From Rhodamnia argentea (lineage: Eukaryota; Streptophyta; Magnoliopsida; Myrtales; Myrtaceae), in assembly GCF_020921035.1 (NCBI RefSeq), contig NC_063153.1, forward strand, positions 12,772,001-12,836,000: a stretch of DNA of 64,000 nt. Reading direction: 5' to 3'. Within the stretch, counting starts at the first letter, position 1; each line of letters opens with the position of its first letter. This document shows positions 1-12,500 of the stretch, piece by piece. The position numbers and the translations under genes were made by a program. The notes beneath the pieces were generated by a model. It was not told the DNA's origin. It did not search any database and was given only the letters and a program-made list of their open reading frames with translations.

Positions 1-114
1 TTCCACAAAAAGCTATTTTCAGTTCACACAGCTTTTTCTTTTTCTTTTTCTTTTTCTTTTTTGAAAATTATTCAAATAATCATAATATATTGTACGGAAG
101 CCAATTCGATCATA

Positions 115-340
115 AATTTCTCAATTGTAATGATTTAATCCTAAATCTTTTGACGATTTATTAATTTAGTCCCAAATATTTCAAATGTGTCAATTCAGTT
201 TTGAACATTTCGACGATTTCGTCCTTCCGGTCAAATATCCAAATAATAAATTTAGACTTGACCGACAAATCGTCAAAATTTTTAGCACTGAATTGATTTC
301 CGTAAAGTAAGTTTAGAATTTTTTGGGTAATTATCTCATA
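115..340. repeat. Relic of fold-back repeat family 1
   Basis: Alternating phrases meaning 'AATTCAGT...CATAAA/CTAAA' and their complements run inward from both sides. They match the style of the better preserved copy at 45983-46529. This copy is short and diverged, and its ends are unclear. Confidence 0.4.
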
Positions 341-1139
341 TTTTGTTAGTCCAAACACCCTATTTTATCTCGATATAAACAATAAATAAATAATACATTG
401 GATGTCGTTACTAATTAGAATTCACTATTTTCGAGAGATTACCTCACAAATTCCCTACTTATCTGAAATAGATATCCTCGCCTTTGAGATCCATATTCGT
501 GCTCTCCTGCTAAAAATCGTCCGATCCAAATCCATATCGCACAGCTCATGGGAAGGGACTGATAACGATAAATGGGAATTCAAAAGGGTCAAAATGATAA
601 TTCTAATCATGGTATCCCTGTAATTTTCCTCATAAATCCTAGAATTACGGTAAAACTTCCCCGTTCTTTAAGAATTCAAATTCATTTCTTATAAGTCATA
701 AAATAAAATAAAAAACTATGGGCGCGCGTATGGCAACATTTATGTTTTAGAAATCACCTTCTAACAACAAGTTGGTTTATGACAAGCAATAATACTTTTC
801 AATAGTTTGGTCTGGTACTTGTTGAGAACCTAAGGAGAAATTCCAAATAAGTGCGTCTGAAAATGACATTCACAAACCCTCTGTAGTGCTTTGAAGGGTG
901 TGAAGAATATTGACAAATAGAAAAATCCATTCAATTTTGCCTTCTCAACATTAAATTTCCTTACTTTCAAGAGTTTGAGAAACAAGATAGATGACTTGAG
1001 AAATTTAAAGATGGCGACAACAATTGCATAATCGTGTCTTTTTGAAATTGCTCGGTCCTCTTTAAAATATTTATGGGATGTCATTTAACCAACTTGGGTC
1101 AATTGCTCGATCTACTTTGCCATGATTTTGTCTTTGCGG

Positions 1140-1330
1140 AATACCATTTAAATAAATCATGGAGCATTTATTTCTTATAATTCGTTAAAAAAAAAGTGAT
1201 ATTGCTAAAATACTTTCACGCAATACAAAATTTAGTAAAAAATTATTATAAATTTATTATTTTTCATATTTTTATTTTTTTTGAAAATAGATATTTTTTA
1301 TTTAACAGTAGGAGGAGACTAGCGGAAGCG
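1140..1330. repeat. Dispersed repeat, copy 1 (second copy near 55630-55800)
   Basis: The words TTTCTTATAATTC, then GATATTGCTAAA, CTTTCACGCAAT and AATTTAGT..AAAAA occur in the same order here and at about 55640-55720. This shows a shared dispersed repeat of unknown class. Confidence 0.5.
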
Positions 1331-2009
1331 GACAACGATCACCAGCAACGGTGGACGATAGTCACCAAAGGTTGATTGTCTCTTTTTGATTTTAACTTTC
1401 GGAGAAAAGTAACTTTTTTTTACTTTTGAAAGTTGCTCAAAAATAACTTCTGATTACTTCAGAAGTAAAAATAAATAAAATTACATAACCGATCGAATTT
1501 CTATTTAAGAAATTGTGCGACCACACGGGCCTCATACTAACCCTTCTCATTAATATCCTCGAACACGGTTCATCGTTCGCCACGTGTGTGCTTTTTGCTA
1601 GTGGGGGAGAAAGGAAGAGGAGAGGGGGTCCGTATTCCGTACCGTAAGAAAGGTCAGAAGGCTCAGAACAGAACATACAGAAGATCAAAAACGACAGTGG
1701 TTGGAATCAACATTAATTTATAGCCACTTGACCAAAAAAAATAAAAAATAAAAAAAGGAGGTGACAACTTTTTCTTTTTTCCTTTTTCCAAGCAGAAAAT
1801 AAACAAGAAGGTGAGGAGGAGGAGGAAGAAACGCGAAGTGTCAGCGAATGGAAACCCCACATTGTGGTCGGAGTTGGAGGTGGTTGGCCCGACAAAAGCT
1901 GTGGTCTCTCACATGCATTCTAGGATTTCTCACGTACACACAAGCTTTTATATATATTGGCCGCCTTCATATAATATATTTGTACCCATATATTTTTATA
2001 TAGATATTT

Positions 2010-2245
2010 TAAAGTTCCGTTTATTTTACGAAAAATAACTTATTTAAAATTTATTTTTCTAAAATAATTGTTTGTATTGCTTGAAATAAATAGTTCACCG
2101 AAAAATATTTTCATTACTGATAACAATATATATCTAAACATGTTTGTGAACAATAAAAACATTGTGTTGGTTATTGATTTTAAGTTGTACAAATTCAAAC
2201 TTTTTTACGAAAATATTTTTCAGATCATTCATTTATCGTTAAAAA
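2010..2245. repeat. Dispersed AT-rich repeat family 2 (also near 5130-5345, 46660-46850, 62385-62545)
   Basis: The region carries TTGTATTGCTTGAAA, GAAAATATTTTCATTA and AACATGTTTGTG. Equivalent phrases occur in the same order at 5130-5345 and partly at 46660-46850 and 62385-62545. Some copies are bordered by CCGTTT-like and ACGAAA-like inverted words, as expected of a non-autonomous DNA element. Boundaries are approximate. Confidence 0.45.
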
Positions 2246-5200
2246 AAAAATCGGAGCTTAATTCAGTACCTGAATTATAAAGTTGATGTAGTCCGTATAA
2301 GGGAAGATATGGTATTGTGGTGTAGGAGTCAGGGCATGCCCTTATTTATCATGTATAGGACAATTCTTTTCGATGCATGTTTTATCTTAGGTTGGGTCGA
2401 AATCGCAAGTGTTGCGTAATTGTAATTTCTCCAATAGGACATGATTTCGAGATTCATTTGAGCCTCGTAGTCTCCACTTGTGTCCCAATCTTCTACGAGG
2501 ATTATGTTAGCGAGGTGAATAATAGATATTGATTTGGTCTAGCAACTTAAGTTTTGTCTCGTTATTTTGTTTACCTCTGTGTTCAGAAGCGGCCTCCGTG
2601 CTTCGAATTATAAAATAGACTACATCCACGAAAAAGGATCATTAGTATGTTGATCATGTACGAGTCAAAGTGCTATTACTAATTTAAATTAGAATACAAT
2701 TAATCGACAATGAGTTGGTAATTATGTTTCCAGATGATTATGAAAAACATGGTGGTACTTGTATTTCTTTGTGGCAAATCGAATGCATGCGGATTATCCA
2801 AAAAAAAAAAAAAAATGGAATTTCTGCTATAGATGTCAACGTCGTATGTTTGTTATATTATAATATTGTTTGGCTCCATTTCGTTTCACTTTTTTGACAT
2901 TTGGACAAGAAAAGGTACGGCAATTGGCCTCTTTTATCTTCCATCTTCATAATTACACTGAAGATTAGCCAAGTGAAGATAAAATAATAAAAAGCCCATG
3001 TCGATAAGAAAGATAGAGGGAAAAGTATTGAAAAAAATCATAAAACTAATCTTAAACCTTTTAATGATGCCGATAGCTGACCTCGCCCAGGTAATGGTTG
3101 GCCTCTCCAACATTCGCCCTCGCCTGTGACTTCAAAGACAAGGGTCAATAATTACTTAATTACATTAATATATATATGTCTATTTTTTTCCTTTCTCTTT
3201 TTTTTTTTCTGTCTTTTCTCCATCTTACTTTTGGTGGCCAGCAAAACTACCCTGGCATGGGCGAGGGTCGACCTCTTCATATTTGGCGAGGCCAACCATT
3301 GCCTAGACGACAGCCTCGCCAAATCTAGCGAGGCTAACCTTGCCCAGGCGACGGCCGGCCTCGCTAGCGTTCGCCCTTGCCTCGGCGAGGCCGATCCGAG
3401 CTCATTAACTACATGATTAAATTATGGTTTGCCTGATTCACTTTTCTTTTAATTAGTGTTCCTCGTTGTGGGGGTTTAGTTGAACGGCGAAAAAAGATGA
3501 TGATAATTATCGACCCGAAATTTGAGAATCCGGAAAAGGGTAAAGCAAATTGATACCCCGAATCGTCCTTATCTTAGATGGGACACATTAATTGTCAAAC
3601 CATACCTAATTCCCTAAAATAAAAAATTAATTTCTTTTGATGAGTATCTCGGCAATGATTTTTTTTTTTCCCTTCGCATGTTGATAAACAATGAAAGCCA
3701 ACACTTTAATTGGGGTATAATGATGTCCGGAACCGAAGAACAATGCTTGTGACATGTGAAGATCTCCTGCTTTTGCGGCTAGTTGGCCACCCTAATGACC
3801 ATTTAAAAAATAATCTCCCCTTAATTTATTATTTTCAGCAATAAATATTGTTAATTTTCCCACTAAATTCATAAAAAAAAATGTTTGCTTTGTATGACCT
3901 TCTTTTTAGCAGCTGGCCTTGTTCGTACGAGGGATTGGCACAGGAGTGTCGACATCAATGACATAATCCCATTCCCACGCCACGAAAATTTTTAATCTTG
4001 CTTTTAAACAAATCTTTTTGAATCCTAAACTAAACTAAAATCATGTTTTAACTAACGTTCGAGTGGCCAGTAGCGAGCTGTCTTATTGTACTCGTTACTA
4101 TTGACATATTTTCAAATTACGAATGCAAATGCCTCATGCTGGTCGCATCATTTATTATTTTGATATTTCAAGCCAATGTTAGTGATTCGGTATATTAATA
4201 TTAATGACCTTAAAAACGACACCATGACCTAGTTTTGTGCTAAATCCTAATGTAGCAGTTATTTGTTTTGCTTTTTCATTTGATTTGAAAGTAAAGTGAT
4301 TTTACCCCATCTTCTTATAGTTTCTAAAATTATTACCTCAAAAGAAATTTCAGGATTTTTTTTTTTTTTTTGCCTTAACTTTATAAATTCCACCTCTTTG
4401 ATCAGCCCGTGGTGCCAATAGGCATGATGTCCTTTTGGTAAATGAATTGGGGGGTAGGGATGCTAGTATCAGAGTTGCGGAGTTTGATTCTTGCATTCTG
4501 CAAAGAGGCAGAGTAAAAGTCAGAAAGATGACCTTTGACCATTGGTTGATTTTTTTTTTTTTCAAATGTGGGTAAATAGTAATTATTCACTAGAAGCAAT
4601 AGCCCTCCACGTGAAAAAAGGTAAGCGTGGATTATTCTCATTAAAAGATAACTTTATGGAGCTAATAATCATGCGACTGACCCCTCTGCTTGATCTTTAG
4701 TTAAAACCCTTCATTACATATTAAAGCATGATTAAAGCTTGAGACTCTTTCAAGAGAGAGTGGACTTTCTTTATTTAGTGAATTGGATAAGTAATAACGT
4801 GGGGGAGAAATTTTGCTTTTAAAAGAAGGGAATCATTAGACCGTGCTTAATCTTTATGTTTTATTTTCCAATTTTTTTGGTGGGTGGGTCCAACCTTGGA
4901 TAAAAAAATTTGCCCATCAAGGAGAAAAAATCAAACAGATATCCAAGAAAAGTGAATAGGGCTTGGATTAGTAAATATTATAAGAATTTTGATTAGAGCG
5001 TGAGCTTTCGAGTTAAGTACATTATGAAATCGAATCAAGAAAATGGACTATTATCAGGGTTTTCGATCCCGATCTTGATCTGACACCATATGCGAGAATA
5101 TGCTCTCTTTTTTTCCCTAAAAAATGGATGATTTGAAAAATATTTTCCTAAAAATAGTCGGTTGTATTGCTTAAAACCAATTAATCAATGAAAATATCTT

Positions 5201-5473
5201 CATTATCATCAACAATTTTTGTCCAAACGTGTTCGTATATGATGAAAACGCTTTCTGTTCATTCATTTTTGTAAGAGATATAAGAGTCCATATTCAGAAA
5301 AAAATTCTTTTAAGTATGAATTTTTCACGAAACAAACGGAGAAAAAAGATTTTTAAGGGCAAACCATGAGATGCATGAACATTTCACAAAGGAATATCTT
5401 CTCAAGGATGCCCCATGCACCATTGCTCCACTAAAAAACTTGCCTGAAACAGCACAATGTATATGCTTAAGTT

Positions 5474-5474
<1 letters not shown>

Positions 5475-5505
<31 letters not shown>
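5475..5505. repeat. (GA)n microsatellite
   Basis: An uninterrupted GA dinucleotide run of about 15 units lies upstream of the ARF gene. GA/CT tracts are common near plant promoters; any role here is unproven. Confidence 0.9.
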
Positions 5506-5507
<2 letters not shown>

Positions 5508-6007
5508 TGTTCATGGTCATCAGTATGAATAGCCAGAGAAACAGAGCATCAAGAGAGGCGTGTAAACTTAGGTGGAATCTTGAGGAAAAGATGTCCATGG
5601 GATTGGATTGGGGCAGAGGGTAATGTCCCACAGGAAGCATATAGCCACGCGCTCTGCGGATAAACTTCCCGGCTCGCTGCGATTATTGTAATGTTAGCCC
5701 ACTCGTATATCAAGAATTTCAAGAAAAAGGTAAGGGGAAAAGATTATGGTTTCTTTAACCTTTGCCTTGCTCAGCTCAGTCTATTTCATGTCGGCCTGTT
5801 AGAATAGCACGAAAACATAATGGACATTTTTAAAAAAAAAGGGCTGTCTTTTGCTCTGCTCTTGCTTGCCTTTTCTCTCTTTGCTTTTCTTCTTGGTCTC
5901 TGATTTCTCGGCGACAAGTCAGTTTTCTCTCCACCTTGATCCCGGCCGCACCTCTCTCTCTCTCCCTCTGTGTTGCTCTCTGTCTCAAATCCCAAAATCT
6001 CCCTTTT

Positions 6008-6009
<2 letters not shown>

Positions 6010-6051
<42 letters not shown>
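6010..6051. repeat. (CT)20 microsatellite in ARF leader
   Basis: This is a perfect CT dinucleotide tract of 20 units. It would be transcribed if the leader starts where I infer. Confidence 0.9.
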
Positions 6052-6055
<4 letters not shown>

Positions 6056-6207
6056 CTTCTCCATTTTTTGTTTTGGCCCCCTGTCATTTGCTACTGCCCA
6101 CCGGTTCTTGATTTTCCCCCCTTTCCTCCGAGGATCTAGAATTCGGATTAGTGTCTACCCAGAATCTCTTCTTGACTAAAGATTTAGCTGAATCATCTGT
6201 TCTGTTC

Positions 6208-6300
6208 ATGATTGGAACTTTACAGGCGCAAAACAATTGGGTTTTGGTGGGCAAAGTGGCGATCTTTAGCAAATCTTTTAGGGTCACAGGGTCCCTCTGA
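6208..6300 (+). promoter_or_regulatory. Upstream ORF 1 of the ARF leader (30 aa)
   Basis: ATG at 6208 opens 30 codons ending in TGA at 6298-6300, wholly upstream of the ARF start. The peptide begins MIGTLQAQ and has no recognised domain. uORFs repress translation of several plant ARF mRNAs (ARF3 and ARF5 are known cases). A similar role here is inference and assumes this part of the leader is not spliced out. Confidence 0.45.
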
Positions 6301-6406
6301 AGTTGGAAAGGGGAGTTTGAAAGTTTCCGGTGAAGTCTTTGAGCTGAAAGCACTTGCTGGGCAGAAACAGAGGGTGGGTTCTGATTGGTTGGGTTCCTGT
6401 GTGACG

Positions 6407-6502
6407 ATGATGTCGCGGTTTTATGTCAAAGAAATTAATTGCGGCAGTTGCTCTGTGAAAATGGGTCGGAGACGGAGTTCTTTCTATAGTGAAGTTCTCT
6501 AA
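6407..6502 (+). promoter_or_regulatory. Upstream ORF 2 of the ARF leader (31 aa)
   Basis: Tandem ATGs at 6407 and 6410 open a 31-codon frame ending in TAA at 6500-6502, 73 bases before the ARF ATG. The peptide starts MMSRFYVK and ends SEVL. No ATG lies between this stop and the main start, so reinitiation is sterically possible. Function is inferred from position only. Confidence 0.45.
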
Positions 6503-6575
6503 GGTCTGTTGTGGAAGCCAACTTGAAAGAAGCTTTAGAATAGAAGTTTGGCGGAGTTAATTGGTGGTATTAAGT

Positions 6576-9500
6576 ATGAAGGTTCCTTCAAATGGATTTT
6601 TAGCTGGTGGTGGTGAAGGTGGGTATAATCTTCTTTTCCTTTTCTTTTCTTGTTTGATTTGAGTGTTACTAGCTTGCTCTTAATGTTGTGGTATTGGTAC
6701 TAAAATGTTGTTTTTATCTGAAGAATGTTGCTTCCTACAAGTGTTTAAGCTGCATATGGAGAAGCAACTTTTAGATGCATAGATTGCAAATTGGAAAAGA
6801 TAAGCAGTTCCATTTTCTTTGAGACTCATGGTTGTTGAGGGAAAAATCAAAGTTGTTGTTCAGGGCAAAAATGCATTGAATCTTAAGTGAAGTCCTTGGA
6901 ATCCAGCCTCTCTTCCCCGCCTAAGGGCATGGGGTGAAAGAAGTTGGAGTGAGGTTGGCGGACGATGATTCTCAAAGTTTCTACCATTGAGCAGCAGGAT
7001 CTGAGGATAAAAGAAGATTCCTTGGTCTCAGATGTTAATTGTATTCTACTTCATTTACTTGCTGCCTAGAAAATACGACAAATTATTCTTCATATTCATT
7101 TGCTAAAGATTGTGTGCTTCCTTATGTATGTGTGCGCAACATTCTCGTGATATAAGATGCTTTATTTTTAGTAGAATTAATCAAGTTTCTTGGGCTATAG
7201 TTTCAGAAGATTCTATCAGACTAAACCTAATGAAAAGTGGCACCTGCTGACTTCTGTTCTAGTACTATATGGCCAAATGATCGTGGTGGAGTTGCTGCAT
7301 TTGTGTTTATTTTCTTTCTGTCTCATCAATCGCTGCAATTTCCAGACAACTCTTTATAGTGTCACTTACAGCATACGCCCCTTTCTTTTCTTCAAAAACC
7401 TATCTAAATCTTTGTAAGAAATTTGGCTTTCTTTCGAAATAGGTGAAAAGAAGAGTATAAATTCAGAGTTATGGCATGCTTGTGCGGGGCCTTTGGTGTC
7501 TTTGCCTCCAGTTGGGAGTCTTGTGGTCTACTTTCCCCAAGGCCACAGTGAGCAAGTATGCAGTTTCTTCTCTGAGGATTGACTGGTGGTTCAATTTCTT
7601 GATGATGTCAAAGCTATGGTGTTTATTGGATGTTTAATATTTCAGGTTGCAGCATCAATGCAGAAGGAGACTACTTGTGTACCCAGCTACCCTAATCTGC
7701 CCTCAAAGTTGATCTGCATGCTTCACAATGTGACATTGCATGTATGGGATTCTCTCTTGCTATCTGGAGCAAATCATTAGCACCATAATACTATGACAGA
7801 TTGATGCTGTAGATAGGCATGATCGTGTCATTTTTTGGACCCTTGTGTGCCTGAACTTAGCCACTTTTTTATTGCGTGTCTTCAGTCCTCGTGCGAGTGG
7901 ATCCCTCTGTTGGTTTATGGCCATTTAAACTGGATTCATATTTGTGAATCGATGTTCCTTCAATGAAAATAGGTGATAATCTTCATCCTTTGTACTGCTT
8001 TGAAACAGGCTGATCCTGAAACAGATGAAGTCTATGCGCAAATGACCCTCCAACCCGTAAGCAAAGTAGGTCAGCTATTATAGTAGAGCACGGACTGCAA
8101 TGCTTGAGGGCATTTATTTGGCCTTGCTTTATAATGTGCTTATAGACTAATTTCAACTACAGTATGACCAGGAGGCATTACTGGCATCTGATATGGGCCT
8201 CAAGCAAAGCAGGCAGCCTACAGAGTTTTTCTGCAAGACACTTACTGCTAGCGACACAAGTACTCACGGTGGATTTTCTGTTCCTCGTCGAGCTGCTGAG
8301 AAGATCTTCCCACCGCTAGTGCGTATGGTGCTTTTATTTGGAAATGCAGTCTGTGCACTAGTGAAAGGTTAGGTGCTTACTTCAGATTCTTTTGCTCTCT
8401 TTCCAGGATTTTTCTATGCAGCCACCTTGCCAGGAGCTAACGGCTAGAGATTTGCATGATAATCCATGGACATTCAGACATATTTACCGAGGTACTCCTC
8501 CCATTTAGCTGAGTCCACAATTTCTTTGATCTTCTCTTCATGTCTTCTGTTTACAGTTTGACCATGAAGATAGGTCGAGTTGACTTCCAATTTCCCTACT
8601 ACTGTTTTGTATTTGTGCGCAATGAATTTCATCTTAAGACACGCAAAAATTCTTCTTTTTGTGTATTTGTCCTTTTCCCAGAGATATTTCCTTTTAGATA
8701 TATTTAATATATTACTAAGTTTCTCAACAATATATATCATCAAGTTGTAGCTTGTTTTTATGACAACAACGAGGACCAGCAGGTCAACCTAAATGTGTGA
8801 TTTGTGATTTATGATACTGAAATAGGAATCCTTTGCACTTTAGCAGTTTGTTCCAGTCTTCTATGTCTAAACTTTGAAATTTGATTCAGCTTCTTGGTAG
8901 TTGGATCTACGCTGCTATAACTGAATGAAATTTAAGGGTACAAAAAATGTGCATTTATCGTGAAGCTGTGAACCAATCATGGCGATTAAATTTGAGTTTT
9001 GGTGTATACACTGTGAAAGGGAATATGTCAACTGTCGACATATAGACTAAATTGTGTGCTTCGTTACCTGCAGGTCAGCCAAAAAGGCACTTGCTCACTA
9101 CTGGTTGGAGTGTCTTTGTCAGCACAAAGAGGCTCTTTGCTGGTGATTCTGTTCTCTTCATTAGGTATGTCTGAGATGCTGGGAAAATACATTCAAGACG
9201 AATTACTATAGTTTGGTTTCTGAGCCAAAAGCATCTTGTTGGTTTTGAAGGGATGAAAAGTCACAGCTTCTATTGGGGATAAGGCGAGCTAATAGGCAGC
9301 AGCCCGCTCTCTCCTCATCTGTCATATCTAGCGATAGCATGCATATTGGAATTCTTGCAGCTGCAGCTCATGCTGCAGCGAACAACAGTCCATTCACTAT
9401 ATTTTACAATCCAAGGTGGTACAACACCTAGTTCTGAAATATGGTTGAGAGATGTTATGCCTATGACAGCATCTAACGATTAATACTTTATCTCATTTTC

Positions 9501-12500
9501 AATAGGGCAAGTCCTTCTGAATTCGTGATCCCCTTGGCTAAGTACAATAAAGCATTTTATACTCAAGTTTCTCTTGGCATGAGATTCAGAATGATGTTTG
9601 AGACCGAGGAGTCAGGAGTCCGTAGATACATGGGTACAATCACGGGAATTAGCGAATTGGATCCTGTGAGATGGAAAAACTCCCAGTGGCGCAATCTCCA
9701 GGTAACATTTGTTTTTTGAAGGTGCTTTTAGCCAGGTTATGTAACATCTTAGCTTTTGAATCCTTAGGCTACTATTATTTTAGTTCAAGGTCGGGGGCAT
9801 CATCTTTGTTCGATTAGATATTGGAATGCCTTTCCCTGGCGCATCGACTTGTTGCCAGTTGGTTATATTTAATGGGTGAGTTCAAGTAGTGAGAGCTGTG
9901 AAGTTTAAGAGAGATCATATATAGTTTGCTTGAGTTTATCTTCCCATCAGATTTATGTAACAAATTCTTCATCAGGTGACTCTAGATACTTAAGGCGAGA
10001 TTGACTTTGGATTTTGTTTGTGTCTCTTATTTTGACTCTTTAACATCTTGATGCAGCTGCTGGTCTTGTCATGGCTTATTTTTCGGGCAATTTGACATCT
10101 CCTAATTTGTTATTCTGTAGGTGGGGTGGGATGAGTCGACAGCCGGTGAACGACCAAGCCGAGTTTCAATGTGGGAAATAGAGCCTGTTGTAACTCCTTT
10201 TTACATATGTCCGCCTCCTTTTTTTCGGCCCAAGTTTCCTAGGCAGCCTGGTATGCCAGGTAAATTCACAGCACTTACATTCTATTTTGACTATAGCTAA
10301 ATAATTTATCTAAACGAGCTTTAAACAACCCAGATATTACTACTTTATCATATGCTCGCCGCTACTGATAAATGTAGCCTTAGAATCTGCAGTCATTATT
10401 GTGAATCTAATAAGAATGAAAGCTTGTATCCTGTCAGCTTTGTTTAGGTTCATTAGCTTCTTGTGACTGAAAAAGATTGAGCAGTAGGGCCTCTTGCAAT
10501 TATGTTGGAAAATGGACCTTCCAATTTTTTCAGAACCAATAAACTAGTCCATACGTTATAACTTAACTACCATATCAGCGTTGGGTGAAATTAAGTACCA
10601 AATGACGTACTTACTACTTTTCCCTAGCATGGAAGATTTTCCATTTGATTGCCTCTACTGGTCTCCCTTCTGATCGCTGACGTGTTTCGGCAGATGATGA
10701 GTCTGATGTAGAAAACGCTTTCAAGAGGGCCATGCCTTGGCTCGGAGATGAGTTTGGCATCAAGGACACGCCTAGCTCAATCTTCCCTGGCTTGAGTTTG
10801 ATGCAGTGGATGAGTATGCAGCAGAATAATCCACTTCAAGCCACTCAATCCGGACTTCTACCTCCGATGCTTTCTTCCACTGGTCTACACAATAACCTTG
10901 GCATCGATGACCCCTCCAAATTGCTAAGTTTCCAAGCCCCCACCCAAGGTCTCCAGTTTAATAAAACAAATCCGCATAACCAAGTCAGTCAATTGCTGCA
11001 ACCGTCTATGGCTTGGTCTCAACAGCACCAGCTTCAGCAACTGTTGCAGAATCCTCTGAGCCACCAGCAACAGCAGCAGCAGCAGCAGCTGCAGCGCCAA
11101 CCACAGCCGCAATTGCAGCCATCACAGCAGCAGACACCCCAACAGCTGCCGCAATCACAACCACCTCAACAGCAGCCTCTGCAGCCACAACAGTTTCAAC
11201 AGCAATCACCTCATCAGCCATCACAACATACATCACAACTGCAACAAGTACCGCAAACGCCTCTTGGAAATGGTGGGGCAGTCACATCTAATCAGTTCCC
11301 CAGCCAGGTCGTGCAGCAATCAGCTTTATACTCTCAACTACAGCAGCAGCAGCAACTGCTGACCACTCAAAATGCACCGTCCCAGTCAAGCATACCCGGT
11401 ATCAATAAAGTTCCTGTGCATCCAACATCTGTATCACAAGATTCAAAATTTCAGCCACAGATGGAGCAGCAGCAGCCTAGCCTCTTACAGAGGCATCAGC
11501 AGCAGCCTGTGCAGATGCAACCTTCCTCACTTCTGCAACAGAGCTGGACACAAAGGGCACAGCCACAACCGCAGCCACAGCTTCCACAGGTATTGCAGCA
11601 GAATCTATCAGAGCAGCAGATTCAACTGCAACTACTGCAGAAATTGCAGCAGCAGCAGCAGCAGCAGCATCAGCAACAGCAACAACTACCCAATCCTGCG
11701 GTCCCGCTTTTGCAGCCTCAATTGCAACAGCAGCAACAACAGCAACAGCAACAGCAAGTTGCTCCACAGAGTCAGATGCCTTTGTCTCAACAACAGCTCG
11801 TCTGCAACAGCCTTCCCACTCCAGCTCTCTTGCCACCCCAACAATCAACTCCCAACCACCTCCATGGACAGCAGAAGCCACTTACTGCCGTTAGGGCTTT
11901 CTCTGGGCTCACAGATGGAGATGCTCCTTCATGCTCGACCTCTCCTTCTACTAATAACTGCCACATCCCCTCATCTAACTTTCTCAGCAAAACTCAAGCA
12001 GCGCAACCTGTATTAGTTGGGGATTCGTCTTTAGTAGAACCCATGAACCATCTAATTCAAGAACGTCACATGAAGCCCGATGCCTGCATCAAGCATGAAT
12101 TGCCAAGCTCAAAGGGGCATGATCAACTGAAATATAAGGCTTCTGTTACTGATCCTCTAGAAGTGTCATCATCAGCCACATCATATTGCCTAGATGCTAC
12201 CACAGTTCAGCATAATTATTCGCTTCCGACATTTTGTTTGGACAGTGATGTTCAATCACAACCTCGGAACACCTCGCCTTTTGCTGCTAATATCGACAAT
12301 TTGGCACCTGATACATTGCTTTCGAGGGGTTTTGATTCTCAGAAGGATCTTCAGAACTTGCTTTCAACTTATGGTGGTACTCCAAGAGATATCGAGACCG
12401 AATTATCCACTGCTGCAATCAGTTCACAGTCGTTTGGGGTGCCAAGCATGCCTTTCAAGGCTGGCTGTTCAAACGATGTTGCAATCAATGACGCTGGGGT

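Larger units (their letters stand above)
1..5790. other. AT-rich intergenic region with decayed repeats; no gene seen
   Basis: I find no open frame with family similarity or a convincing set of splice sites on either strand here. The stretch is AT-rich and holds relics of dispersed repeats that recur elsewhere in the window (listed separately). A G+C-rich patch at about 3060-3410 is full of GGCGAGG/CCTCGCC-type words. Short open frames here are not credible genes. Confidence 0.6.
5850..6575 (+). promoter_or_regulatory. Probable long 5' leader of the ARF gene
   Basis: The sequence between about 5850 and the ARF start codon at 6576 is pyrimidine-rich at first, with a (CT)20 run at 6011-6050, and then more mixed. 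No good ATG-initiated long frame is present, which fits a leader. The transcription start is not visible and is guessed. Two short upstream ORFs lie inside it (6208-6300 and 6407-6502). Confidence 0.5.

Noticed and set aside
11006..11990. Several Ala-, Ser- or Leu-rich frames on both strands within the ARF big exon
   Set aside because: They are out-of-frame readings of CAG/CAA repeats of the glutamine-rich region.
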